The notes: generated from the sequence alone by a model not told the origin. DNA of 46,205 bases from JAIBBG01 sp043748015 (GCA_043748015.1 JAYTOA010000055.1:1-46205); one strand, 5' to 3'; numbered from the stretch's first letter, positions 9,804 to 17,462 are shown. Translations and numbers: made by a program.

Positions 9804-10910
9804 TTAGTAGGTCAATTTAATTTTTCCGATGGAAGCGATGCGCGCTTCAGCAAGTTGGTTGGCAGCGAGATATGTCGGAATATTTTCTTCAGAGGATTTC
9901 TTGAAAATTTTCAACGCTGTATCATAAATGCTTTCTGCCTGTGCAAGTGCTGCCTGTCTGTTGTAACCAACAATTTCCCAGTAGCAATTGATGATTCCAC
10001 CGGCATTCACAAGATAATCAGGGGCGTATAGAATACCCCTTTTCAACACATCCACGCCGTGAATTGTTTCATCTTTCAATTGATTGTTTGCCGCTCCACA
10101 AATAATGCTGCATTTCAACTGATCGAGAGTATTATCATTCACCGTAGCTCCCAATGCGCAAGGACTATAAATATCCATTTCCTCTTTGTAAACGTCATTT
10201 ACATGAATAGCCTTTACTCCATATTTCGTCACTACATCGTTCACGCGATCTTCGTAGATGTCGGCGATGACAACTTCAGCATTTTCTTTTACCAGCAGTT
10301 CCACAAGATATTCACCCACGTGTCCAACGCCTTGAACTAGGATTTTTTTTCCGGTGAGAGAATCGCTTCCTGTAACAGTCTTGTTGCTGGCTTTCATTCC
10401 CATGTAAACGCCAAACGCGGTTACAGGACTAGGATCGCCGCTGCCACCAAGATATTCGGGCAAACCAACCACGTGCTTTGTTTCCTGACGCACGTATTCC
10501 ATATCCTTGGTGGAGATACCGACATCTTCAGCAGTGATATATTTTCCACCAAGACTGTTGACGAACTTTCCAAATCTGCGCACCAAAGCTTCAGACTTGT
10601 CTTTTCGCGCATCGCCGATGATAACAGCCTTACCGCCACCGATATTCAATCCGGCCAAAGCGTTTTTATAAGTCATACCACGCGAAAGGCGCAATGCATC
10701 AGTGATAGCATCGTCTTCGCTGGCATAAGACCACATGCGCGTGCCACCTACAGCAGGACCCAATACGGTATTGTGAATTGCGATAATAGATTTCAAGCCC
10801 GTCTCTTTGTCCTGGCAAAAAACCAATTGCTCATGATCAAAGGCTGACATACGGCCGGTGATGGAGGCTTCGGTGACATTGACCGTTGCCTTTTCCTTAA
10901 TTTCTGTCAT
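9804..10910 (-). CDS. Leucine dehydrogenase (Glu/Leu/Phe/Val dehydrogenase family)
   Basis: 368 residues, the usual length. NAD+-dependent oxidative deamination of branched-chain amino acids to 2-oxo acids. The substrate domain shows GPAVGGTRMW, the catalytic lysines K82 (TYKNA) and K94 (GGGKAVI), and GKYITAEDVG. The Rossmann half has ILVQGVGHVGEYLVELL followed by the conserved CGAANNQL and YAPDYLVNAGG. Leucine rather than valine or phenylalanine dehydrogenase is inferred from overall similarity to bacterial LeuDH, and specificity is not certain. A TAACTTCG box lies 67 bp upstream. Confidence 0.9.
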   Translation of the reverse strand: MTEIKEKATVNVTEASITGRMSAFDHEQLVFCQDKETGLKSIIAIHNTVLGPAVGGTRMWSYASEDDAITDALRLSRGMTYKNALAGLNIGGGKAVIIGDARKDKSEALVRRFGKFVNSLGGKYITAEDVGISTKDMEYVRQETKHVVGLPEYLGGSGDPSPVTAFGVYMGMKASNKTVTGSDSLTGKKILVQGVGHVGEYLVELLVKENAEVVIADIYEDRVNDVVTKYGVKAIHVNDVYKEEMDIYSPCALGATVNDNTLDQLKCSIICGAANNQLKDETIHGVDVLKRGILYAPDYLVNAGGIINCYWEIVGYNRQAALAQAESIYDTALKIFKKSSEENIPTYLAANQLAEARIASIGKIKLTY

Positions 10911-10977
10911 AAAAAAGCAGGTTGTTCGATTTCTTTCTCCGGCAACGACTCGTTGTCCCCACCTTAGAAAGCGCTGG

Positions 10978-10985
10978 CGAAGTTA
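10978..10985 (-). promoter_or_regulatory. Candidate -7 box of the leucine dehydrogenase operon
   Basis: TAACTTCG on the minus strand, one base from the Bacteroidota consensus TAnnTTTG, 67 bp before the ATG. No convincing -33 TTTG was seen. Confidence 0.3.
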
Positions 10986-11019
10986 GTAATATACTTTTAC
11001 TTATGGAAGGTATTTCTAC

Positions 11020-11253
11020 CTATTGAAGAATTTCATCGATAGCCAAAGCAAGCTTTCTGTCTTTCTCAGTTACTATATCTCCTGCATCATGTGTGCTCAA
11101 CTCAATGCGAACATAGTTGTAAACGTTGAACCATGCCGGATGATGGCCCGTTTTCTCGCTGATAAAACCTACGCGTGTCATAAAAGTAAATGCCTCCTGA
11201 AAATCCTTGAAGCGAAATTCACGCACCAGCTTATTGTCTTTTTCTTGCCACAT
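11020..11253 (-). CDS. phhB: 4a-hydroxytetrahydrobiopterin dehydratase (PCD)
   Basis: 77 residues, slightly short for the family (about 95-100) but with the defining region intact: KTGHHPAWFNVYNYVRIELSTHDAG, containing the E/K-x-G-HHP active-site histidines and the downstream TH. It dehydrates the 4a-carbinolamine of pterin during aromatic amino-acid hydroxylation. No phenylalanine hydroxylase is in the window. The missing N-terminal segment is replaced by MWQEKDNKLVREF, so this is probably a naturally short form. It is transcribed from its own good promoter candidate. Confidence 0.9.
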   Translation of the reverse strand: MWQEKDNKLVREFRFKDFQEAFTFMTRVGFISEKTGHHPAWFNVYNYVRIELSTHDAGDIVTEKDRKLALAIDEILQ

Positions 11254-11276
11254 ACAATCGTTCTAATTAGTTGGCT

Positions 11277-11308
11277 CAAATGTATGCAAATGGCTGCGAA
11301 TGTGCGAA
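11277..11308 (-). promoter_or_regulatory. Promoter of the pterin dehydratase gene
   Basis: Minus strand: TTCG (11308-11305), 20 bp spacer, then TACATTTG (11284-11277), a perfect TAnnTTTG box. The ATG is 23 bp downstream. One of the best two-part promoter matches in the window. Confidence 0.5.
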
Positions 11309-11351
11309 GGGGTAATTTTATCTGAATCTGTTCACCGGGATGTTTCGAACT

Positions 11352-11359
11352 TACTTTTG
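11352..11359 (+). promoter_or_regulatory. Candidate -7 box of the small T9SS gene
   Basis: TACTTTTG, a perfect TAnnTTTG match, 27 bp before the ATG at 11387. The -33 element is not recognisable. It also argues for the 11387 start over in-frame alternatives further upstream. Confidence 0.4.
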
Positions 11360-11386
11360 GATCTAATAGAAAACCGACCCATCCAT

Positions 11387-12274
11387 ATGAAAAATTTCGA
11401 CAAAACAGTATTTAGTCTTGCGCTTTTATTGTACACAGGCCTTGCTTCTGCTCAGATTCCAAATGCAGGATTTGAAGACTGGACGAATCTTGGGGCATAC
11501 AACAATCCCGTTGGCTGGCAAACATTGAATGATTACACTGCTGAAATTAGCCAGTTCACTTGCACAAAAGGCACTCCCGGAAATCCCGGAGGATCATTCA
11601 TTAAGCTAACAAGCAAAGGCTTCAAAAGCTTTGTATTCACAGGAATTGCAGTAGCCGGACAATTGGATGTTATTACCACTACACCATACGCGGGTTATCC
11701 TTTTACTGATCGCCCTGAAAAATTAACCGGTAATTGGCAACATATGATTTTTGGGTCCTCTCAAGGTTATATCGATGTATTTCTCACCAGATGGGATGCA
11801 ACACTTAATGCACGCGTGCCGGTTGCATCAAAGCATGAGCAACTTTCAGGCATGGCCATGAGTTGGGAGAATTTCGAAATTCCTCTGAACTACACAGACG
11901 ATGGTAATCCGGATTCTTGCATGATTGTGATGTCGGCAAGTGGTGACAATCCAACGCATAATGATTATCTCTGGATTGACAATCTTGCATTTCAAGGCAG
12001 TGTCGGTATTCAAAACATCGCAGGTTCTTACGTGACCATAGAGGGATATCCGAATCCTGCGAATCATCAGGTTTCATTTAGATTGAATGCGAAAAACAAT
12101 GAACAAGTGCGTTGTGTGATTAGCAATCAAGTGGGTGCTATTGTGAGAAATGAGCGAATGAGAATCGTCAACGATATCGTTTCGCTTAAAGTTGAAGAAC
12201 TGAACGCAGGCATTTATATAGTGCAGTTCTATTATAGCGATAAAAAAGAACTTGCGAGAATTGTGGTGGAGTAA
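11387..12274 (+). CDS. Secreted protein with T9SS type A sorting domain
   Basis: 295 residues from ATG 11387. The frame is open back to 11300, but only this start gives a signal peptide (MKNFDKTVFSLALLLYTGLASA, then QIPNAGFEDW). The middle (residues about 22-210) begins PNAGFEDWTNLGAYNNPVGWQTLN and has the look of a carbohydrate-binding-like beta-sandwich common in Bacteroidota secreted proteins. The C-terminus carries the sorting domain (EGYPNPANHQVSF, LNAGIYIVQFYY, ARIVVE). The ligand and function are unknown. It converges on the hepT/mntA island. Confidence 0.85.
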   Translation: MKNFDKTVFSLALLLYTGLASAQIPNAGFEDWTNLGAYNNPVGWQTLNDYTAEISQFTCTKGTPGNPGGSFIKLTSKGFKSFVFTGIAVAGQLDVITTTPYAGYPFTDRPEKLTGNWQHMIFGSSQGYIDVFLTRWDATLNARVPVASKHEQLSGMAMSWENFEIPLNYTDDGNPDSCMIVMSASGDNPTHNDYLWIDNLAFQGSVGIQNIAGSYVTIEGYPNPANHQVSFRLNAKNNEQVRCVISNQVGAIVRNERMRIVNDIVSLKVEELNAGIYIVQFYYSDKKELARIVVE

Positions 12275-12432
12275 GCCATTCTTCCGACACTGCTATTGAG
12301 TATGTGATTTCTAGCGACGCTTTGGATTCCATTAGTGCGATTTTGGCACAGACATATTCATTTGCCGACTAAGCGCTCATACTTCCTTTCATATTGAGGC
12401 AATTCAAAGCACACCTCTTGGAAAAAAAACAC

Positions 12433-12472
12433 TTTGTAATAATTCTAAAATTAATTTTTTCTTTATTACAAA
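12433..12472. repeat. AT-rich 40 bp palindrome, copy 1
   Basis: Arms TTTGTAATAA and TTATTACAAA (10 bp, perfect), four mismatched pairs, and a perfect 12 bp inner palindrome AAAATTAATTTT centred at 12452.5. A second version starts 57 bp on. Both lie downstream of hepT. Confidence 0.8.
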
Positions 12473-12489
12473 TTGATTTTGTTTTCGGT

Positions 12490-12529
12490 TTTGTAATAAT
12501 TCTAAAATATATTTTGAAATTATTACAAA
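12490..12529. repeat. AT-rich 40 bp palindrome, copy 2
   Basis: Arms TTTGTAATAATT and AATTATTACAAA (12 bp, perfect), two mismatched pairs, and inner palindrome AAAATATATTTT centred at 12509.5. It ends 17 bp before the hepT stop codon. The only base that spoils near-perfect symmetry is the CT/GA step between arms and core. Confidence 0.85.
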
Positions 12530-12546
12530 TTACATCTGTTTGAATC

Positions 12547-12921
12547 TCAGTCATTACCAAAAACTTCGTGAGTTAGTTTCTCCTGAATTTCCTTCAAGTC
12601 TTTGAGATTTTTTTCTAAATCACGATAAATAATTTGCCAGAGAATCTCGTCGTCCACATCAAAGAATTCGTGAACGATAAAATTGCGTAGGTCAAACATA
12701 TGTTGCCAGGGAATTTGTTTGTTTGATCGTTGAAATTTGTAAGGAACATGTTTTACACTTTCACCAATGATTTCAAAATTTCTTATAACGGCATCCTGAA
12801 CCATTTGATTTGTCGTGAAATCGTTATAGCTCATTCCTTCAGTATACTTCAAAATGTTGGCGATGGCATCGTTCATTTCCTGAAGAAAAAAGTCGAAACG
12901 TTGATTCCTTGATTTCCTCAT
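12547..12921 (-). CDS. hepT: HepT-like HEPN toxin (DUF86), acceptor Tyr replaced by Phe
   Basis: 124 residues from ATG 12921, the start that overlaps the mntA stop by 4 bp (ATGA). The sequence MRKSRNQRFDFFLQEMNDAIANILKY... and FEIIGESVKHVP identify a HEPN-domain RNase toxin of the HepT/MntA family. The Rx4-6H active motif is present as RNFIVHEFF (R, N, His). In the characterised Shewanella system the motif is RX4HXY and the Tyr is AMPylated by MntA. Here the Tyr position is Phe. The toxin active site therefore looks intact while its modification site does not. It is the second gene of a minus-strand pair with mntA. Confidence 0.85.
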   Translation of the reverse strand: MRKSRNQRFDFFLQEMNDAIANILKYTEGMSYNDFTTNQMVQDAVIRNFEIIGESVKHVPYKFQRSNKQIPWQHMFDLRNFIVHEFFDVDDEILWQIIYRDLEKNLKDLKEIQEKLTHEVFGND

Positions 12922-13205
12922 ACAAAATGAGTATTGGCAATGATATCCTCTTTGAGTGCAGGCTTCAAAGCCTTCATCGTACATATATCAATGTGTATAT
13001 CGAGTTTCAGTTCGATGAATTCCTTGAGATCAAAAAATTTCCACCCGAGAGGCTCTTCCAATTCCACGAGAATATTCACATCACATAATTTGTTGTGATG
13101 GTAATCAATATAACTTTCGAAATAGCCAATCTTAAGTACGCCGAACTTTTTGAAAAGCTCGCCTTTGAGCCTTTGAAGGTTCTTGATTGATTGCTGAGAC
13201 ATCAT
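12918..13205 (-). CDS. mntA: MntA-like minimal nucleotidyltransferase antitoxin, degenerate catalytic motif
   Basis: 95 residues from the ATG at 13205 (13202 is equally possible). An upstream in-frame start at 13298 would run the protein through GC-rich hairpin DNA and is unlikely. The fold is recognisable: KFGVLKIGYFESYIDYHHNK, CDVNILVELEEPLGWKFFDL, then LDIHIDICTMKALKPALKEDI. In active MNT proteins the motif is GS-x10-DxD. Here the exact spacing is kept but reads ES-x10-DVN, so the Gly and the second Asp are gone (each one G-to-A change from Gly/Asp codons). The later Asp (HIDICT) is kept. AMPylation activity is doubtful, but it may still bind the toxin. Confidence 0.82.
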   Translation of the reverse strand: MMSQQSIKNLQRLKGELFKKFGVLKIGYFESYIDYHHNKLCDVNILVELEEPLGWKFFDLKEFIELKLDIHIDICTMKALKPALKEDIIANTHFV

Positions 13206-13207
13206 GC

Positions 13208-13291
13208 CGCAATTTAACGCGGCGGCGCGATAAATTGCGTATCCATGGGGACGCAAATGATGGAGGAATTCCCGGCGCGATAAATCGCGCC
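13208..13291. repeat. GC-rich hairpins and 50 bp-spaced direct repeat (REP-like)
   Basis: The direct repeat GGCGCGATAAATTGCG (13224-13239) recurs at 13274-13289 with one change. The second copy sits in a perfect hairpin of 8 bp stems (GGCGCGAT / ATCGCGCC, 13274-13291) and the first in a stem CGCAATTTA (13208-13216) / TAAATTGCG (13231-13239). A further stem is TTGCGT (13235-13240) / ACGCAA (13251-13256). It lies between the ychF stop and the mntA start, and its GC content is far above the surroundings. Resembles REP/RAYT-type repeats, but no RAYT transposase is present. Confidence 0.7.
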
Positions 13292-13297
13292 ACCGCA

Positions 13298-14398
13298 CTA
13301 CACGTTGAAACGGAAATGCATCACATCGCCGTCTTGCACGATGTATTCTTTTCCCTCAACGCCAAGCTTGCCGGCTTCTTTCACAGCAGCTTCTGTCTTG
13401 TATTGTAAGTAGTCTTTGTACTTGATGACTTCCGCGCGAATGAATCCTTTTTCAAAATCGGTGTGAATCACCGCGGCCGCTTTAGGAGCTGTGTCACCTT
13501 TGTGAATGGTCCATGCGCGCACTTCTTTCACACCTGCTGTGAAATAGGTTTGCAGGTTGAGCAGTTTATATGCTGCGCGAATCAATTTCGCAACACCAGG
13601 TTCTTCAAGACCAAGGTCCTTCAGAAATATCTCGCGCTCTTCGTAGGTTTCAAGTTCAGCGATATCGGCTTCGATGGCAGCACCAAGGACGATGATCTCG
13701 GCGCGCTCGTTCTTCACCGCTTCACGCACTCTCTCAACATGCGCATTGCCACTCACCACAGAGCCTTCATCCACATTGCACACATATAGCACAGGCTTGC
13801 CGGTAAGCAATTGAAGTTCTGCAGCGAGCTTCTCTTCTTCTTCATTTGCAGGTTCAATAGTTCTCGCGCTAATGCCCTTTTCAAGAGCCTCTTTGATACG
13901 CGTCATAAAATCGAAATCGCGCTTAGAGTCTTTGTCACCACTCTTTGCACCGCGCGCCACTTTTGCAATGCGGCCTTCAATGGTCTCAAGATCCTTGAAC
14001 TGAAGTTCGATATCAATGATTTCTTTGTCGCGAACGGGATCAACGGTTCCATCAACGTGAACAACGTTTGGATCGTCGAAACAACGCAACACGTGAATGA
14101 TCGCATCTGTCTCGCGGATGTTCGCAAGGAATTTATTGCCAAGACCTTCGCCTTTGCTCGCTCCCTTTACAAGACCGGCGATATCGACGATTTCGATGGT
14201 GGTTGGAATTACTTTTTCAGGAATAACAATTTCTGCCAGTTTGTTCAAACGCTCATCCGGAACAGTGATTGTTCCTACGTTTGGTTCGATTGTACAAAAG
14301 GGAAAATTCGCCGCCTGCGCCTTAGCATTCGACAGACAGTTGAACAAAGTGGATTTACCTACGTTGGGCAATCCTACAATTCCACATTTTAAAGCCAT
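13298..14398 (-). CDS. ychF: Redox-regulated ATPase YchF (Obg-like)
   Basis: 366 residues, typical length. G1 GLPNVGKST (residues 9-17), PFCTIEPN, G3 DIAGLVKGASKGEGLGN, and the YchF-specific G4 variant NVDE (NxxE instead of NKxD, giving ATP preference), then the C-terminal TGS-like domain (TYFTAGVKEVRAWTIHKGDTAPKAAAVIHTDFEKGFIRAEV). A ribosome-associated ATPase of translation and stress control. ATG at 14398, preceded 28 bp upstream by a TACTTTCG box. Confidence 0.97.
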   Translation of the reverse strand: MALKCGIVGLPNVGKSTLFNCLSNAKAQAANFPFCTIEPNVGTITVPDERLNKLAEIVIPEKVIPTTIEIVDIAGLVKGASKGEGLGNKFLANIRETDAIIHVLRCFDDPNVVHVDGTVDPVRDKEIIDIELQFKDLETIEGRIAKVARGAKSGDKDSKRDFDFMTRIKEALEKGISARTIEPANEEEEKLAAELQLLTGKPVLYVCNVDEGSVVSGNAHVERVREAVKNERAEIIVLGAAIEADIAELETYEEREIFLKDLGLEEPGVAKLIRAAYKLLNLQTYFTAGVKEVRAWTIHKGDTAPKAAAVIHTDFEKGFIRAEVIKYKDYLQYKTEAAVKEAGKLGVEGKEYIVQDGDVMHFRFNV

Positions 14399-14425
14399 AT
14401 TTTTTTACCTGAAAATTTGCGGGCG

Positions 14426-14433
14426 CGAAAGTA
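14426..14433 (-). promoter_or_regulatory. Candidate -7 box of ychF
   Basis: TACTTTCG on the minus strand, 27 bp before the ychF ATG; matches TAnnTTTG except for one pyrimidine change. No clear -33. Confidence 0.35.
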
Positions 14434-14622
14434 CGAATGATCTTGTTTTTCTGATGCTCAAGATTCGTAAGCTAAAGTCATCTGATCATTTGTTCACAAT
14501 TTTCAAAAGGTGGCATCACAATCAAAAACAATCACTTACTTTAGTATAATATTTAACTTTTGAAGTTTTGAGCACGATTTGTGTGAGGCAATATCGAGTA
14601 AAACCTACTAAAATATATACCA

Positions 14623-15450
14623 ATGAAAAATTCTACCCGATTCACCGCAACGCTGCTCTGCATGCTCGCACTCATTGCCTCCCCAACCATTGCGGACGCT
14701 CAAAAGGAAAAAGCTCCTGCGAAACCCGCTCCGGTTGTTCACCAAAACAACTATGAAAGAGCTGCTCATCCTGCTTCACCTACAACGACAAAGTCTACGG
14801 CCACAACCTATCAAAACCCAACTACAGAAAAAAGATCTACTCAACGCATTCCCAAAGATGATCCACGCGACCCACGTGTTTTGAGTAATAAAGACACTTA
14901 CAACAAAGATGGACAACTGGTGAATGCCGGAACAAATGTTTCAACTGGCAACAATTCTCAATCTACACACACTACATTTCAAACAGGCAATGTGTGCAAG
15001 AATGAGGCATCCAGACAACATCTTTACCTCAATTTCTGGAGTAAATATGGTGTGTCGAGATCAGGTTTAGCAAGAAGACAAATGAGACATTGTGGTTGTC
15101 GTGGAGATGTAATCTTCATGAATCCGACGAATGATACCTTGGATGTTTTTTTCCAGTATGTAGGTCAGCGATCAGTGCCCACAATAGACAATACGGTTTT
15201 GCCACCACTCGCCAATCAATTACTCATACCAAATTTGTATATCCTCCCGAATGATTCAATAATACTCACCGGCTCTTGCATGGGAGGACTTAATTATGAA
15301 GCGGTAAGCAGAAAGCCGCTCTATCCTAATGAAGTGAGAAGAAATCATGGCAACAGAACCTATTATGCCAATCCAACATTTTTTAGCCGCGGCATCGTCA
15401 TCATGCAATGCATGAGCAAGCGCATTACGCTGGTGAACGAAGTGCATTGA
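14623..15450 (+). CDS. Unknown secreted protein with Pro/Thr-rich N-terminus and Cys-containing C-terminal domain
   Basis: 275 residues. Signal peptide MKNSTRFTATLLCMLALIASPTIADA, then a low-complexity Ala/Pro/Thr/Asn-rich stretch to about residue 115 that should be disordered. A compact domain follows from about 124 (CKNEASRQHLYLNFWSKYGV), with cysteines in NVCKNE, RHCGCRGD, TGSCMGG and MQCMSK. No family is recognised and no sorting domain is present, so it is predicted to be periplasmic. It stands alone between divergent ychF and the transketolase genes. Function unknown. Confidence 0.7.
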   Translation: MKNSTRFTATLLCMLALIASPTIADAQKEKAPAKPAPVVHQNNYERAAHPASPTTTKSTATTYQNPTTEKRSTQRIPKDDPRDPRVLSNKDTYNKDGQLVNAGTNVSTGNNSQSTHTTFQTGNVCKNEASRQHLYLNFWSKYGVSRSGLARRQMRHCGCRGDVIFMNPTNDTLDVFFQYVGQRSVPTIDNTVLPPLANQLLIPNLYILPNDSIILTGSCMGGLNYEAVSRKPLYPNEVRRNHGNRTYYANPTFFSRGIVIMQCMSKRITLVNEVH

Positions 15451-15545
15451 GTTCATTCAGCAACATTCGAAGGAATGAATTGAAAGATTGGACTTCAATT
15501 TTTCACATTCAACAAACAAAAGGGCAATTGACGGTCAGTTCGAAA

Positions 15546-15553
15546 TAATTTCG
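15546..15553 (+). promoter_or_regulatory. Candidate -7 box of the transketolase genes
   Basis: TAATTTCG (TAnnTTYG), 23 bp before the ATG at 15577. A TTG 15 bp upstream is slightly too close to be a normal -33. Confidence 0.35.
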
Positions 15554-15576
15554 CGCAGCAATAATTGCTTAGCGAT

Positions 15577-16422
15577 ATGAATTCCATTGAAGAACTGAAG
15601 AGAACTGCGTCGCAAGTCCGCAGAGATATTGTGCGCATGGTACACGGCGTGAACAGCGGCCATCCCGGTGGATCACTTGGCTGTACGGATTATTTCGTCG
15701 CACTTTATTTCAAGATCATGAACGCTGATGCATCGAAATGGTCGATGGATGGAAAAGGTGAAGACCTCTTCTTTTTGAGCAATGGTCACATTTCTCCGGT
15801 CTGGTACAGCATACTTTCTCGCAAAGGATATTTTCCGATTGACGAGATGAAAACCTTTCGCAAGATCAATTCGAGATTGCAAGGACATCCAACAACGCAT
15901 GAAGGATTGCCGGGAGTGCGCGTTGCAAGCGGTTCTTTGGGTCAGGGATTGTCGGTTGCTATTGGTGCCGCTCTTGCTAAGAAATTGAACAATGATAAAT
16001 CACTTGTTTTCACCTTGCACGGTGATGGCGAATTACAGGAAGGTCAGATTTGGGAAGCAGCAATGTTTGCTCCGCACAACAAAGTTGACAATCTCATTTC
16101 CACCATTGACGTGAATGGACAACAGATCGATGGACCGACAGACAAAATTCTGAACCTCGGAAACTTGCGTGCGAAATGGGAAGCGTTCGGTTGGTTAGTA
16201 TTGGAAACCGATGGCAACAAAATGGAAGATATCGTTGCAACATTGGAAGACGCCAAATCCAAATCAGGTCAGGGTAAACCAATCATGATCCTCATGACAA
16301 CTTCTATGGGCAAAGGTGTCGACTTCATGGAAGGAACTCATAAGTGGCATGGCGTTGCACCCAATGATGCGGAACTGGAAAAAGCCCTTTCACAACTCGA
16401 AATGACTTTAGGTGATTATTAA
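15577..16422 (+). CDS. Transketolase, N-terminal (TPP-binding) subunit
   Basis: 281 residues from ATG 15577 (a TTG at 15565 is in frame but less likely). Shows NSGHPGGSLGCTDYFVALYF and the thiamine-diphosphate/Mg motif GDGELQEGQIWEAAMFAPHNKVDN ... DVNGQQIDG. Together with the next gene it forms the split transketolase common in Bacteroidota and archaea, acting in the non-oxidative pentose-phosphate pathway. A dihydroxyacetone or other ketose specificity cannot be excluded. Confidence 0.95.
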   Translation: MNSIEELKRTASQVRRDIVRMVHGVNSGHPGGSLGCTDYFVALYFKIMNADASKWSMDGKGEDLFFLSNGHISPVWYSILSRKGYFPIDEMKTFRKINSRLQGHPTTHEGLPGVRVASGSLGQGLSVAIGAALAKKLNNDKSLVFTLHGDGELQEGQIWEAAMFAPHNKVDNLISTIDVNGQQIDGPTDKILNLGNLRAKWEAFGWLVLETDGNKMEDIVATLEDAKSKSGQGKPIMILMTTSMGKGVDFMEGTHKWHGVAPNDAELEKALSQLEMTLGDY

Positions 16423-16455
16423 TAGAATCTTACATTTTAACGGTTCAACCATCGC

Positions 16456-16490
16456 TCAATTTTCAATCTTCAATTTTCAATTTTCAATCT
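16456..16490 (+). repeat. Heptamer tandem repeat, five units
   Basis: Five head-to-tail 7-mers: TCAATTT, TCAATCT, TCAATTT, TCAATTT, TCAATCT, ending 9 bp before the ATG of the second transketolase subunit, in the 77 bp gap between the subunits. Confidence 0.9.
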
Positions 16491-16499
16491 AAAAAGATT

Positions 16500-17462
16500 A
16501 TGCTCAACTTCGAAATATTAGGAACCAACGACACCCGCTCAGGATTTGGTGAAGGACTTCTTCACCTTGGAAAAACAAATCCGAAAGTGGTGGCACTTTG
16601 CGCAGATCTCATCGGCTCGTTGAAAATGGATGCCTTCTTGAAGGAATTTCCTGAGCGCTTTTTCCAGGTTGGAATTGCTGAAGCCAATATGATGGGCATC
16701 GCTGCCGGACTCACCATTGGTGGCTACATTCCCTTCACCGGAACATTTGCCAATTTCTCTACCGGACGCGTTTACGATCAGATAAGACAAAGCATAGCGT
16801 ACAGCGATAAGAATGTGAAGATCTGCGCATCACACGCCGGACTTACACTTGGCGAAGACGGTGCAACGCATCAAATTCTGGAAGACCTCGGTCTGATGTC
16901 GATGTTGCCGGGCATGACTGTTATCAATCCATGTGACTTCAACCAAACCAAAGCAGCAACCATTGCTATTGCTGATCATCACGGTCCGGTTTACTTAAGA
17001 TTTGGTCGTCCGAAAGTGGCGATATTCACTGCTCCCGATCAAAAATTTGAGATTGGAAAAGCGTGGCACATGCATTCGGGATCAGACGTTACAATCATTG
17101 CAACCGGTCACTTGGTTTGGAAAGCAGTAGATGCAGCCAAGGCTTTGGAAGCAGAAGGCATTACTGTTGACCTCATCAATATGCACACGATCAAACCACT
17201 TGATGTAGATGCGATTGTGAAATCAGCAGCGAAAACCGGAGCAGTAGTTACAGCGGAAGAACACCAGATCAATGGTGGACTCGGAAGCCTTGTTGCACAG
17301 GCCCTAGGAAAACATCAACCGACACCGATAGAATTTGTTGGTGTGAATGATTCATTTGGTGAAAGCGGAACACCCGAGCAATTGATGACGAAATACGGAC
17401 TCGAAGCAACGAATATTGTCGCGGCGGCAAAGACCGTGATTGCGAGGAAAGTGATGGCTTGA
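16500..17462 (+). CDS. Transketolase, C-terminal (pyrimidine-binding) subunit
   Basis: 320 residues. Holds the Pyr domain (ADLIGSLKMDAFLKEFPERFFQVGIAEANMMGIAAGL with the conserved Glu of GIAEANM; ASHAGLTLGEDGATHQILED) and the C-terminal transketolase domain (VTIIATGHLVWKAVDAAKALEAEGI, VVTAEEHQINGGLGSLVAQ). It follows the N-terminal subunit by 77 bp on the same strand, so the two should be co-expressed and form the active heteromer. Confidence 0.95.
   Translation: MLNFEILGTNDTRSGFGEGLLHLGKTNPKVVALCADLIGSLKMDAFLKEFPERFFQVGIAEANMMGIAAGLTIGGYIPFTGTFANFSTGRVYDQIRQSIAYSDKNVKICASHAGLTLGEDGATHQILEDLGLMSMLPGMTVINPCDFNQTKAATIAIADHHGPVYLRFGRPKVAIFTAPDQKFEIGKAWHMHSGSDVTIIATGHLVWKAVDAAKALEAEGITVDLINMHTIKPLDVDAIVKSAAKTGAVVTAEEHQINGGLGSLVAQALGKHQPTPIEFVGVNDSFGESGTPEQLMTKYGLEATNIVAAAKTVIARKVMA

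Noticed and set aside
12433..12529. CRISPR array
   Set aside because: Only two repeat units, each palindromic over its full length, with a 17 bp gap instead of a 30 bp spacer and no cas genes.
15565..15576. TTG start 12 bp upstream for the transketolase N-subunit
   Set aside because: The ATG at 15577 matches the usual family N-terminus.
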